A stretch of 6,791 bases of DNA from an uncultured Campylobacter sp. GTDB taxonomy: Bacteria > Campylobacterota > Campylobacteria > Campylobacterales > Campylobacteraceae. Both the position numbers and the translations under genes were made by a program. Where the stretch lies: the NCBI GenBank assembly GCA_937875715.1, contig CALEHZ010000271.1, positions 1 to 6,791 of the forward strand, in the 5' to 3' direction. Below the pieces are notes generated by a model. The model ran no database searches and was not told the origin of the DNA. It saw only the letters and a program-made list of their open reading frames with translations. Below are positions 1-4,913 of this stretch, one piece after another (the stretch's first letter is position 1; the number at the start of each line of letters is the position of its first letter).

Positions 1-284
1 TTATATTTTGCTTCATCTATTTGGTATAGCTTGTCGCCTTCTTTTACGCTATCGCCTGGTTTAAAAAACTGCTCTTCAATGCTGCCAGCCACTTTGGCTT
101 TTAAAATAACTTCTAGTTCGCTTACACTTTTTCCGTTAAATGAAAGCATAATTTCTTGGTCGCCTTTGCTTACTTTCATCGCAGTTACAGGCAGTGGTGG
201 CGTTTCTTTTTTTTCTTGCTTCTCTTCACAACCGGCTAAAAATAATCCAGCACAAAGTCCTAAAACTAAAATATTTTTTTTCAT
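1..284 (-). CDS. RND efflux periplasmic adaptor lipoprotein, CmeA-like (N-terminal part)
   Basis: This is the N-terminal 94 residues of a membrane fusion (adaptor) protein of a tripartite RND multidrug efflux pump; the rest lies beyond the left edge. Residues 1-18 are a lipoprotein signal peptide ending in the lipobox LAGC, with Cys19 as the lipidation site, so the mature protein should be anchored to the inner membrane and lie in the periplasm. A Lys/Glu/Pro-rich linker follows. Residues 58-90 (ILKAKVAGSIEE, then FKPGDSVKEGDKLYQID) are the first half of the lipoyl-like domain typical of AcrA/CmeA proteins. The ATG has GGAG six bases upstream, and the gene begins 11 nt after the stop of the TetR gene, so the two are almost certainly co-transcribed, as cmeR-cmeABC are in C. 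jejuni. The family is clear. True orthology to CmeA, rather than another RND adaptor, cannot be settled from this fragment. Confidence 0.88.
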   Translation of the reverse strand, partial: MKKNILVLGLCAGLFLAGCEEKQEKKETPPLPVTAMKVSKGDQEIMLSFNGKSVSELEVILKAKVAGSIEEQFFKPGDSVKEGDKLYQIDEAKY

Positions 285-295
285 AAAATTCTCCA

Positions 296-928
296 TTATT
301 TTTTTCTAACGCCATTTATAAAAAATTCAACGCTTTGTTTTATCCACTCATCATCTTGTTTTAAAATGCTTTCGTCATCAAACATCAAAGCACAGACCTT
401 GCCCCATGAGCGCAGTGGTTCTTCAAGTAGATTAAAAAATCTAAAAGTAAGTAGATCGTAATCAGCATCTACAAGCTGAGCAGAAATTTCAGGTCTAGAA
501 AAATAATCAGTAAAAAGTCTAAAAATAGGCTTTATAGCAAGTTCGTAAAATAAATTTGCAACCTGCTCATTTTGACTATCTTGGATGACAATAGACTTAA
601 TATCAATCGCCTTTTTATCTTTGGCTAATCTTACATAATCTCTTGCCATATTTAGTAAAAATTCTTTTAAATCATAGTTAGCATATTTTGCAGCACTTTC
701 TTCTAGTGATGAGACAATTGTAATGGCTTTGCTTTGAATCAAGGCTTTGAGCATACCTTCTTTTGAGCCGTAAGCATCGTATAAAGTGCCAAGCGAACCA
801 CCGCTTTTTTTAATTATTTCAAGCAAGCCGGTTTTGTGATAACCATTTTTTAAAAACAGCTCTAATGCTGCTTCTAACATATTTTGGCGTCTAAGTTCTG
901 ATTTTGGTGTTTTTTTTGGTGTTTTCAT
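296..928 (-). CDS. TetR-family transcriptional repressor, CmeR-like
   Basis: A 210-residue TetR-family regulator, the same length I recall for C. jejuni CmeR. Residues 11-60 form the DNA-binding domain, with the helix-turn-helix around 35-54 (LLEIIKKSGGSLGTLYDAYG) followed by the family signature SKEGML. The remaining ~150 residues are the helical ligand-binding and dimer domain, which varies across the family. The ATG at 926-928 is preceded by AGGA with a fairly long spacer of about 9 nt. The gene lies 11 nt upstream of an RND adaptor gene in the same direction, so it probably represses its own efflux operon and responds to pump substrates. In C. jejuni the operator lies between cmeR and cmeA; here that gap is too short, so the operator should lie upstream of this gene, where a 13-bp inverted repeat (953-993) is found. 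The regulator family is certain; the CmeR role is inferred from context and partial similarity. Confidence 0.9.
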   Translation of the reverse strand: MKTPKKTPKSELRRQNMLEAALELFLKNGYHKTGLLEIIKKSGGSLGTLYDAYGSKEGMLKALIQSKAITIVSSLEESAAKYANYDLKEFLLNMARDYVRLAKDKKAIDIKSIVIQDSQNEQVANLFYELAIKPIFRLFTDYFSRPEISAQLVDADYDLLTFRFFNLLEEPLRSWGKVCALMFDDESILKQDDEWIKQSVEFFINGVRKK

Positions 929-952
929 GTATGTGAAGTCCTTTTAAGAAAA

Positions 953-993
953 ACGAATTTTTTAAAAATTCAAAGAACTCTTAAAAAATTCGT
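953..993. promoter_or_regulatory. 13-bp inverted repeat upstream of the TetR gene, candidate operator
   Basis: The arms ACGAATTTTTTAA (953-965) and TTAAAAAATTCGT (981-993) are perfect reverse complements separated by 15 nt, and lie 25-65 bp upstream of the TetR start codon. TetR regulators usually bind inverted repeats near their own promoter, and this is the most symmetric site in that spacer apart from the cytochrome terminator. The arms also contain the AT-rich words that recur across the window, so the symmetry may instead come from the repeat family. I could not pick a convincing TATAAT box for the TetR gene nearby. Confidence 0.4.
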
Positions 994-1037
994 CAAAATT
1001 TAAAAAATTCACCCAAGAAGGCGAAGTAAAAAATTCA
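962..1037. repeat. Four near-regular copies of TAAAAA(A)TTC
   Basis: The word TAAAAA(A)TTC is repeated with its final C at about 971, 991, 1010 and 1036. The steps are 20, 19 and 26 bp, so the first three copies lie roughly two helical turns apart. The spacer is otherwise non-coding and lies between the cytochrome terminator and the TetR gene. The repeats may be phased A-tracts that bend DNA, part of a regulator site, or members of the AAAATTCA family that is dense throughout the window. Confidence 0.4.
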
Positions 1038-1040
1038 AAA

Positions 1041-1070
1041 TGTAGCGCCTTTGAATTTTCTGGCGCTACA
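1041..1070 (-). terminator. Rho-independent terminator after the cytochrome c genes
   Basis: A perfect 9-bp GC-rich stem, TGTAGCGCC (1041-1049) with GGCGCTACA (1062-1070), encloses a 12-nt loop. It begins 10 nt past the stop codon of the cytochrome gene that ends at 1080. On the minus strand the stem is followed by TTTTGAATTTTTTA, an interrupted U-tract. This should end the cytochrome transcript and insulate the TetR-efflux operon from it. The loop contains TGAATTTTCT, the repeat word discussed in the findings. Confidence 0.7.
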
Positions 1071-1079
1071 AAAAGAGGC

Positions 1080-1400
1080 TTATTTTAAGCTTGTAATGTA
1101 GTCATTTACAGCTGCCATATCCTCATCGCTTAGCTTAGCCATTTGCATTTTCATAACAGCACCTTGACCAACTTTACCTTTGCCTTCGCCAAGAGTGCCA
1201 GCTTTGTAAGCTTTCATATCTGCAAGGCGAGCAGCAGGATCAAGTGTAGTAAGCACTGGAACTTTACCGCCAAGATAAGCTTTTTCAGCTTTTGCGCCAT
1301 GGCAAGCAGCACATGGTTTAAATAGTGTAGCACCATCAGCAGCCAGTGCAAATGAAGTAGCAGCCATGCTTAAAGCTGCACATACAAGAACTTTTTTCAT
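1080..1400 (-). CDS. Periplasmic monohaem cytochrome c (c553-like), copy 1
   Basis: A 106-residue class I cytochrome c, a small periplasmic electron carrier of the respiratory chain. Residues 1-20 are a Sec signal peptide, with likely cleavage at ALA|AD. The single haem site is CAACH at 30-34 (Cys30, Cys33, His34), and Met83 in GAVMKMQ is the best candidate for the distal haem ligand by alignment with the neighbouring copy. The C-terminal helix LSDEDMAAVNDYI (90-102) is identical to that of the copy upstream. AAGGAG lies 6 nt before the ATG. The gene has its own extended -10 (TGCTATAAT at 1447-1454) in the 65-nt gap after its paralogue and is followed by a hairpin terminator. Similar small cytochromes in Campylobacter and Helicobacter carry electrons from the bc1 complex to the cbb3 oxidase or to peroxidases; the partner here is not shown by the sequence. 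Confidence 0.92.
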   Translation of the reverse strand: MKKVLVCAALSMAATSFALAADGATLFKPCAACHGAKAEKAYLGGKVPVLTTLDPAARLADMKAYKAGTLGEGKGKVGQGAVMKMQMAKLSDEDMAAVNDYITSLK

Positions 1401-1446
1401 TTCGTTCTCCTTTTTTAGAATTTTAGCTTAAAAAAGCCAATTTGTG

Positions 1447-1465
1447 ATTATAGCATAAATTTATG
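1447..1465 (-). promoter_or_regulatory. Extended -10 promoter of cytochrome copy 1, abutting a palindrome
   Basis: On the minus strand TATAAT (1447-1452) is preceded by TGC, an extended -10, about 45 nt upstream of the start codon of the gene at 1080-1400. Directly upstream is the perfect 12-bp palindrome CATAAATTTATG (1454-1465), which starts right after the stop codon of the preceding cytochrome gene. The promoter means copy 1 can be made apart from copy 2, though read-through from copy 2 is also likely. The palindrome may be a regulator site or only AT-rich chance symmetry. Confidence 0.6.
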
Positions 1466-1771
1466 TTATTTTAGTGTCTCGATGTAGTCATTAACAGCAG
1501 CCATATCCTCATCGCTAAGGCTTGCTACATTTGGCTTCATCATAGCGCCCATTCCATAGCTGTTTTGAGTGCCAGCTTTGTAGCCTTTTAGAGCTGCTAG
1601 GCGATCTTCTTTAGCAATGCTAGTAAGAGGTTTAGTCTTATTTAGATAGCTTTTTTCAGCTTTTTCACCGTGGCAAGTGATACATTTTTTAAATATAGCT
1701 GCACCATCAGCACCAAAAGCAACACTAGTTGCAAACAAAGCAGCACAAGCTGCCAACGCGAATTTTTTCAT
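1466..1771 (-). CDS. Periplasmic monohaem cytochrome c (c553-like), copy 2
   Basis: A 101-residue class I cytochrome c with a Sec signal peptide (1-20, likely cleavage after AFG) and one haem site, CITCH at 30-34. Met78 in GAMMKPNV is the probable distal ligand. It is the tandem paralogue of the gene at 1080-1400: the two share HGxKAEKxYL, YKAGT and the identical C-terminal LSDEDMAAVNDYI, but differ in the 65-80 loop, where copy 1 has extra Gly/Lys residues (GEGKGKVGQG) and this copy has NSYGMG. As I remember it, this copy is closer to C. jejuni Cj1153, which is also divergent from gmhB. AAGGAG lies 6 nt before the ATG, with a TATAAT at 1804-1809. The function as a periplasmic electron carrier is secure; the donor and acceptor are not known from sequence. 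Confidence 0.92.
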   Translation of the reverse strand: MKKFALAACAALFATSVAFGADGAAIFKKCITCHGEKAEKSYLNKTKPLTSIAKEDRLAALKGYKAGTQNSYGMGAMMKPNVASLSDEDMAAVNDYIETLK

Positions 1772-1803
1772 TGTATTCTCCTTAAAAAAAATTGAGTGGT
1801 GGA

Positions 1804-1809
1804 ATTATA
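1804..1809 (-). promoter_or_regulatory. -10 box of the cytochrome copy 2 promoter
   Basis: On the minus strand a perfect TATAAT lies about 33 nt upstream of the ATG at 1771. T-rich DNA further upstream fits the Campylobacter sigma70 pattern, in which no -35 hexamer is needed. The predicted start is near 1797, giving a leader of about 25 nt with the AAGGAG site. Confidence 0.65.
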
Positions 1810-1835
1810 AGTTTTTTTACTAAAATTTTTGTTAA

Positions 1836-1859
1836 ATTTAATAAAAATTTTTATTAAAT
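1836..1859. repeat. 24-bp perfect AT-only palindrome between divergent promoters
   Basis: Positions 1836-1847 and 1848-1859 are perfect reverse complements with no spacer (centre AAAAATTTTT, flanked by TTTAAT and ATTAAA). The palindrome lies about 40-60 bp upstream of the predicted cytochrome start and about 55-80 bp upstream of the predicted gmhB start. That placement suits a shared activator or repressor. The DNA around it is almost only A and T, which raises the chance of accidental symmetry, although 24 perfect bases is long. Confidence 0.45.
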
Positions 1860-1903
1860 ATAAAAAAATATTAAATTTTAACTATAAAAAAGAAAATTTT
1901 TTG

Positions 1904-1909
1904 TAAAAT
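1904..1909 (+). promoter_or_regulatory. Candidate -10 of gmhB giving a near-leaderless mRNA
   Basis: TTTTTTGTAAAATTC (1897-1911) contains an extended -10-like TAAAAT at 1904-1909. A start about 7 nt downstream would fall near 1916, only a few bases before the gmhB ATG at 1920. No Shine-Dalgarno sequence precedes that ATG, which fits a leaderless transcript. A second candidate, TATAAA at 1883-1888, would give a leader of about 25 nt, but still without a ribosome site. Confidence 0.45.
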
Positions 1910-1919
1910 TCACGCCGTT

Positions 1920-2411
1920 ATGAAAAAAGCAGTATTTTTAGACAGAGACGGTGTCATCAACGAAGATAAAGGTTATGTGAGCAAAATAGAGAATTTTGTC
2001 TGGTGCGATGGTGTATTTGAGGCACTTTTGGAGCTTATGGAGCTTGGTTTTAGCCTTTTTATCGTCACAAACCAATCTGGCATCGGCAGAGGTTATTACA
2101 CTTTAAGCGATTTTGAGCGGCTAAATTCTTACATGCTGGATGAATTTTCTAAAAGAAACATAGAAATAAAAAAGGTGTATTTTTGTCCGCACGCACCAGA
2201 GCAAAACTGCTCTTGCCGCAAACCAAGCCCACAGATGATTTTAAGGGCGGCAGGTGAGTTTGATATAGATTTGCTAAACTCAATTTTAGTAGGCGATAAA
2301 AATAGCGACATCGAGGCTGGAAAAGCTGCTAAAATCGGGCGTTTATTTAAAATCGGCGATGAATTTTCTAGCTTAAAACAAATTGTGAATTTTTTAAAAA
2401 ATTCAAAATAA
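1920..2411 (+). CDS. gmhB: D-glycero-beta-D-manno-heptose 1,7-bisphosphate 7-phosphatase
   Basis: A 163-residue HAD-superfamily phosphatase that removes the 7-phosphate of heptose 1,7-bisphosphate on the route to ADP-heptose for the LOS/LPS inner core; cytoplasmic. Visible motifs are FLDRDGVIN (6-14) with nucleophile Asp8 and acid/base Asp10, VTNQSGIGRG (49-58), the zinc loop Cys89-Pro-His91...Cys97-Ser-Cys99, RKP (100-102) and GDKNSD (125-130). All expected catalytic and zinc residues are present and the length is slightly below the E. coli enzyme. The start is set by the conserved position of FLDRDG, yet no ribosome site precedes it. It is divergent from a cytochrome c gene, as Cj1152c/Cj1153 are in C. 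jejuni, but the other heptose genes (gmhA, hldE, hldD) do not follow; ilvD does. The 3' end contains a 20-bp palindrome (2386-2405) encoding NFLKNS, a string also found in the NadD insertion. Confidence 0.93.
   Translation: MKKAVFLDRDGVINEDKGYVSKIENFVWCDGVFEALLELMELGFSLFIVTNQSGIGRGYYTLSDFERLNSYMLDEFSKRNIEIKKVYFCPHAPEQNCSCRKPSPQMILRAAGEFDIDLLNSILVGDKNSDIEAGKAAKIGRLFKIGDEFSSLKQIVNFLKNSK
2386..2405. repeat. 20-bp perfect palindrome in the gmhB 3' end
   Basis: TGAATTTTTT and AAAAAATTCA abut as a perfect palindrome that covers the last residues of GmhB (NFLKNS), just before the stop codon and the ilvD ribosome site. It is a head-to-head pair of the TGAATTTT word. The same arrangement with one base changed (TGAATTTTCT then AAAAAATTCA) lies in nadD at 6189-6208. 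As RNA it would form an AU-only hairpin immediately upstream of the ilvD start and might influence its translation. Confidence 0.6.
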
Positions 2412-2420
2412 GGAGAAAAA

Positions 2421-4094
2421 ATGAGATCTGACATTGTAAAAAAGGGCTATACACGCACGCCGCACCGCTCACTTTTAAGGGCTACTGGGCTAAAAGACGA
2501 GGATTTTAACAAGCCTTTTATAGGCGTGGCAAATAGCTTTATAGAGATAATTCCTGGGCATTTTTATCTAAATAAATACTCACAAATTATCAAAGATGAA
2601 ATTCGCAAAAATGGTTGCGTGCCTTTTGAGTTTAACACAATCGGCGTTGATGATGGTATCGCTATGGGGCACGAAGGTATGTTATATTCACTTCCTAGCC
2701 GTGAAATCATCGCAAACTCAATAGAAACCGTGATGAATGCGCACTCACTGGATGCGCTAATTTGTGTGCCAAACTGCGATAAAATCGTCCCTGGCATGCT
2801 AATGGGCGCTTTAAGAGTAAATGTGCCTACGATTTTTGTAAGTGGTGGGCCAATGCGTGCTGGCGTGGGCTCAAAGGGCGAGGCGCTTGATTTAAACTCA
2901 GCTTTTGAGGCAGTTGGCGCCTTTGAGACTGGAAAAATAAATGAGAGCGAACTTCACGCGATTGAGTGTGCTTGCTGTCCTGGTGGTGGGTCGTGCTCTG
3001 GTATGTTTACGGCAAACTCAATGAACACACTTTGTGAGGCGATGGGAATTGCGCTTGATGGAAATGGCACGATTTTAGCGCTTACGCCGGAGCGTGAAGA
3101 GCTTTTAAGAGCGGCTGCTAGGCGCATCTGCGAGATCGCTACTGATGAGAGCTATAAAATTCGCAATATCATAAACGCTAAAACCATCAAAAACGCAATG
3201 GTCGTGGATATGGCGATGGGTGGTAGTTCTAATACGATTTTACACATGCTTGCTATCAGCCGTGAGGCAGGTGCGCCGCTGGATATCGCTAGCTTAAACG
3301 ACATTAGCCGCGCTGTGCCACACATCGCAAAGGTCGCTCCAAGCTTGCCTAGCGTTCATATGCAAGATGTCCATAATGCTGGCGGTCTAAGCGCAATTAT
3401 TAAAGAAATTAGCGATTATGATAGCACTTTGCTTGATCTTAGCGTAAAGACGATTAGCGGCGATACTTTGGGCGAGCGTGTGGCAAATGCTAAAATCAGC
3501 GATGAAAAGGTGATTCATAGGGTAAATAATGCTTATTCTATGCGTGGTGGGCTTGCGATACTTTTTGGCAATTTAGCCGAGCAAGGCTGCGTGATAAAGG
3601 CTGCTGGTATCATCGGCGAGCGAAAATTCAAAGGCAAGGCGATTTGTTTTAATAGCCAAGATGAAGCAATAGAGGGCATTTCAAGCGGCAAAGTCCAAAA
3701 AGGGCATGTGGTAGTCCTTCGCTACGAAGGCCCAAAAGGCGGCCCTGGAATGCAAGAAATGCTAAGCCCAACTAGCCTAATCGTAGGTCGTGGGCTTGGC
3801 GCTGATGTGGCGCTCATCACTGATGGGCGTTTTAGCGGTGCTACAAGAGGGCTTAGCATCGGGCATGTAAGCCCTGAGGCTGCTGAGGGCGGTATGATAG
3901 GGCTACTTAAAGACGGCGATGAGATTGAGATTGATGTGGATAATTTCAGCATAAATGCGCTTTTAAGCGAGGCTGAAATCGCTGCTCGCAAGGCTGCTTG
4001 GAAATACGAAGGTAAAGAAGTAAAAAGCAAATGGCTAAGGCAATATCAAAAGCTAGTAACAAACGCTAGCAATGGTGCGATTTTAGAGGCTTGA
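2421..4094 (+). CDS. ilvD: Dihydroxy-acid dehydratase
   Basis: A 557-residue IlvD/Edd-family enzyme, full family length. It dehydrates 2,3-dihydroxy-isovalerate and 2,3-dihydroxy-3-methylvalerate to the 2-keto acids that become valine, leucine and isoleucine. Visible signatures are PNCDK (117-121, Cys119 as cluster ligand, Lys121), [18 protein letters not shown] (185-202, with Cys192 the likely ligand), [24 protein letters not shown] (434-447) and [20 protein letters not shown] starting near 468. The PGHFYL region lacks the first cysteine ligand of the [2Fe-2S] dehydratases and resembles the oxygen-sensitive E. coli enzyme, so a [4Fe-4S] cluster is likely; this is inference. AAGGAG (2410-2415) overlaps the gmhB stop, and the gap is 9 nt, so the two genes are probably co-transcribed although their pathways are unrelated. 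Its GC content is visibly higher than that of its neighbours, and it holds only one copy of the TGAATTTT word. Confidence 0.97.
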   Translation: MRSDIVKKGYTRTPHRSLLRATGLKDEDFNKPFIGVANSFIEIIPGHFYLNKYSQIIKDEIRKNGCVPFEFNTIGVDDGIAMGHEGMLYSLPSREIIANSIETVMNAHSLDALICVPNCDKIVPGMLMGALRVNVPTIFVSGGPMRAGVGSKGEALDLNSAFEAVGAFETGKINESELHAIECACCPGGGSCSGMFTANSMNTLCEAMGIALDGNGTILALTPEREELLRAAARRICEIATDESYKIRNIINAKTIKNAMVVDMAMGGSSNTILHMLAISREAGAPLDIASLNDISRAVPHIAKVAPSLPSVHMQDVHNAGGLSAIIKEISDYDSTLLDLSVKTISGDTLGERVANAKISDEKVIHRVNNAYSMRGGLAILFGNLAEQGCVIKAAGIIGERKFKGKAICFNSQDEAIEGISSGKVQKGHVVVLRYEGPKGGPGMQEMLSPTSLIVGRGLGADVALITDGRFSGATRGLSIGHVSPEAAEGGMIGLLKDGDEIEIDVDNFSINALLSEAEIAARKAAWKYEGKEVKSKWLRQYQKLVTNASNGAILEA

Positions 4095-4190
4095 ATTTTA
4101 TAAATTTCATAAAATTCAGCGACTAAATTTTATAAAAATACTGCTGAATTTTATGAAAATAGTAAAATTAGCACTGAATTTTATGAAAAA
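4092..4190. repeat. Spacer repeat cluster: CTGAATTTTATGAAA twice direct, once inverted
   Basis: Directly after ilvD, the 15-mer CTGAATTTTATGAAA occurs at 4144-4158 and 4174-4188, and its reverse complement at 4105-4119. The inverted copy plus one base pairs with the first direct copy as a perfect 16-bp stem (4105-4120 with 4143-4158, 22-nt loop). A further 10-bp inverted repeat begins at the ilvD stop codon (TGAATTTTAT 4092-4101 with ATAAAATTCA 4109-4118, 7-nt loop). The two direct copies are 30 bp apart. Alternative pairings are therefore possible, which could act as a weak terminator or protect the mRNA 3' end. No coding frame fits this stretch. Confidence 0.75.
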
Positions 4191-4198
4191 CAATTTTA

Positions 4199-4229
4199 TG
4201 GCAAAATAGCAAATCTTGTTATTTTGCCA
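4199..4229. terminator. Hairpin after ilvD, possible terminator
   Basis: TGGCAAAATAGC (4199-4210) pairs with GTTATTTTGCCA (4218-4229) as a 12-bp stem with one G-U pair and a 7-nt loop. It is the most GC-clamped hairpin between ilvD and the next reading frame and probably helps end the gmhB-ilvD transcript. No clean U-tract follows on either strand, so it may instead be an mRNA 3'-end stabiliser or a regulator site upstream of the acyltransferase remnant. Confidence 0.4.
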
Positions 4230-4250
4230 CTTGTAAAATTTATATAAAAA

Positions 4251-4818
4251 ATGTATAAAAAAGAATTAGAATTTTTAAATAGTTTGAAATTTTTTGCTGC
4301 TTTTTCTATAGCTATTTTTTTACATTACAACGATCATTTTCTGCCATTTTTAAATATAAAAAATCCTTTTTCTGAATTTTCTATTTTTTGGTTTTTTTCT
4401 CTTTATAGCTATATTTTTGTGGAAATGTTTTTTGTGATTTCTGGGCTACTTTTTATCATTGCTTATATGGAAAAAATTCAAAATAAAATGAAATTTTCTA
4501 GCTTTTTATTTAATAGAATCATTCGCATCTATCCACTTTTGATTGTAACTAGCATTTATATGTATTTGGCTAATTTTGTATCTTTGTCAATTTAGTATTT
4601 TAAGGCTTGAAATTTTTAAAAAACTAGGCGGAATTGCTTTTGAGGTATATTTATGGAATTTTCCAATTTACATAACCTTGCACATTTTGATTGTGCTTGG
4701 GGCTGTAAATGCAAATATTAGCTCTGGGTATTTCATATTTTTACTTGCCGTCATTCATTTGATAGTAGCAATTTTGTCTGCTTTTATTTTTAATAAAATT
4801 AAGATATTTAAAAAGTGA
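4251..4818 (+). pseudogene. Acyltransferase-3 family membrane protein, internally deleted and frameshifted
   Basis: Two pieces of one acyltransferase-3 (OafA-like) gene, a family of integral membrane enzymes that O-acetylate surface sugars, are joined out of frame. The first piece (4251-4595, 114 residues) has the family start: KFFAAFSIAIFLHY with its helix-1 histidine, EMFFVISGLLFII, and the loop FNRIIRIYPLL. It ends at a TAG. The second piece, open from 4549 in the next frame to the TGA at 4816-4818, has the family C-terminus, GGIAFEVYLWNFPIYITLHIL, and a last helix with a basic tail. Together they encode under 200 residues, where the family usually has about 340-380, so roughly 150-200 residues of the middle helices are missing. 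The junction lies between about 4549 and 4600. The first ATG lacks a ribosome site; TTGTAAAATT (4231-4240) may be its -10. The DNA is more AT-rich than its neighbours. It may be a decayed LOS/glycan modification gene. Confidence 0.8.
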
Positions 4819-4854
4819 ATTTTATAAAATTTATAAATTTCAAGTAAAAGCAAA

Positions 4855-4886
4855 AAGCAGAAAATTCACTTTTGAATTTTCTGCTT
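4855..4886 (-). terminator. Rho-independent terminator of gap
   Basis: AAGCAGAAAATTCA (4855-4868) and TGAATTTTCTGCTT (4873-4886) form a perfect 14-bp stem with a 4-nt loop, 27 nt past the gap stop codon. On the minus strand it is followed by TTTGCTTTTACTT, so the tail is U-rich in the gap direction. On the plus strand the tail is poorer, although it may also stop transcripts from the acyltransferase remnant. The stem consists of two facing copies of the TGAATTTTCT word and closely matches the palindrome inside nadD. Confidence 0.75.
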
Positions 4887-4913
4887 AAATTCTGCTTGAA
4901 TTTTTTGAATAAA

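Noticed and set aside
31..309. Plus-strand open frame of 92 codons
   Set aside because: It lies antisense to the adaptor lipoprotein gene, whose lipobox and lipoyl-domain motifs are clear; it has no ribosome site or recognisable motif.
929..1040. A sigma70 -10 box for the TetR gene
   Set aside because: The minus strand is so AT-rich that several TAAATT-like hexamers fit equally poorly; none is a convincing TATAAT, so no promoter is annotated.
1041..1070. CmeR-type operator, because the arms end in TGTA and TACA
   Set aside because: The GC-rich 9-bp stem starts 10 nt past the cytochrome stop and is followed by a U-rich tail on that strand, which fits a terminator better; it also lies over 110 bp from the TetR start codon.
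3722..4030. Minus-strand open frame inside ilvD
   Set aside because: Antisense shadow of the conserved ilvD C-terminal region; Ser/Pro-rich translation with no family features. Open frames at 1143-1325 (plus), 2129-2434 (minus), 2564-2797 (minus) and 5038-5235 (plus) are dismissed for the same reason.
4105..4188. CRISPR array
   Set aside because: Only two direct copies of a 15-mer plus one inverted copy, AT-only spacers of about 15 nt, and no cas genes nearby.
4251..4595. Intact small membrane protein gene
   Set aside because: Its motifs are those of the acyltransferase-3 N-terminus, and the matching C-terminus follows in the next frame, so a broken larger gene is the simpler explanation.
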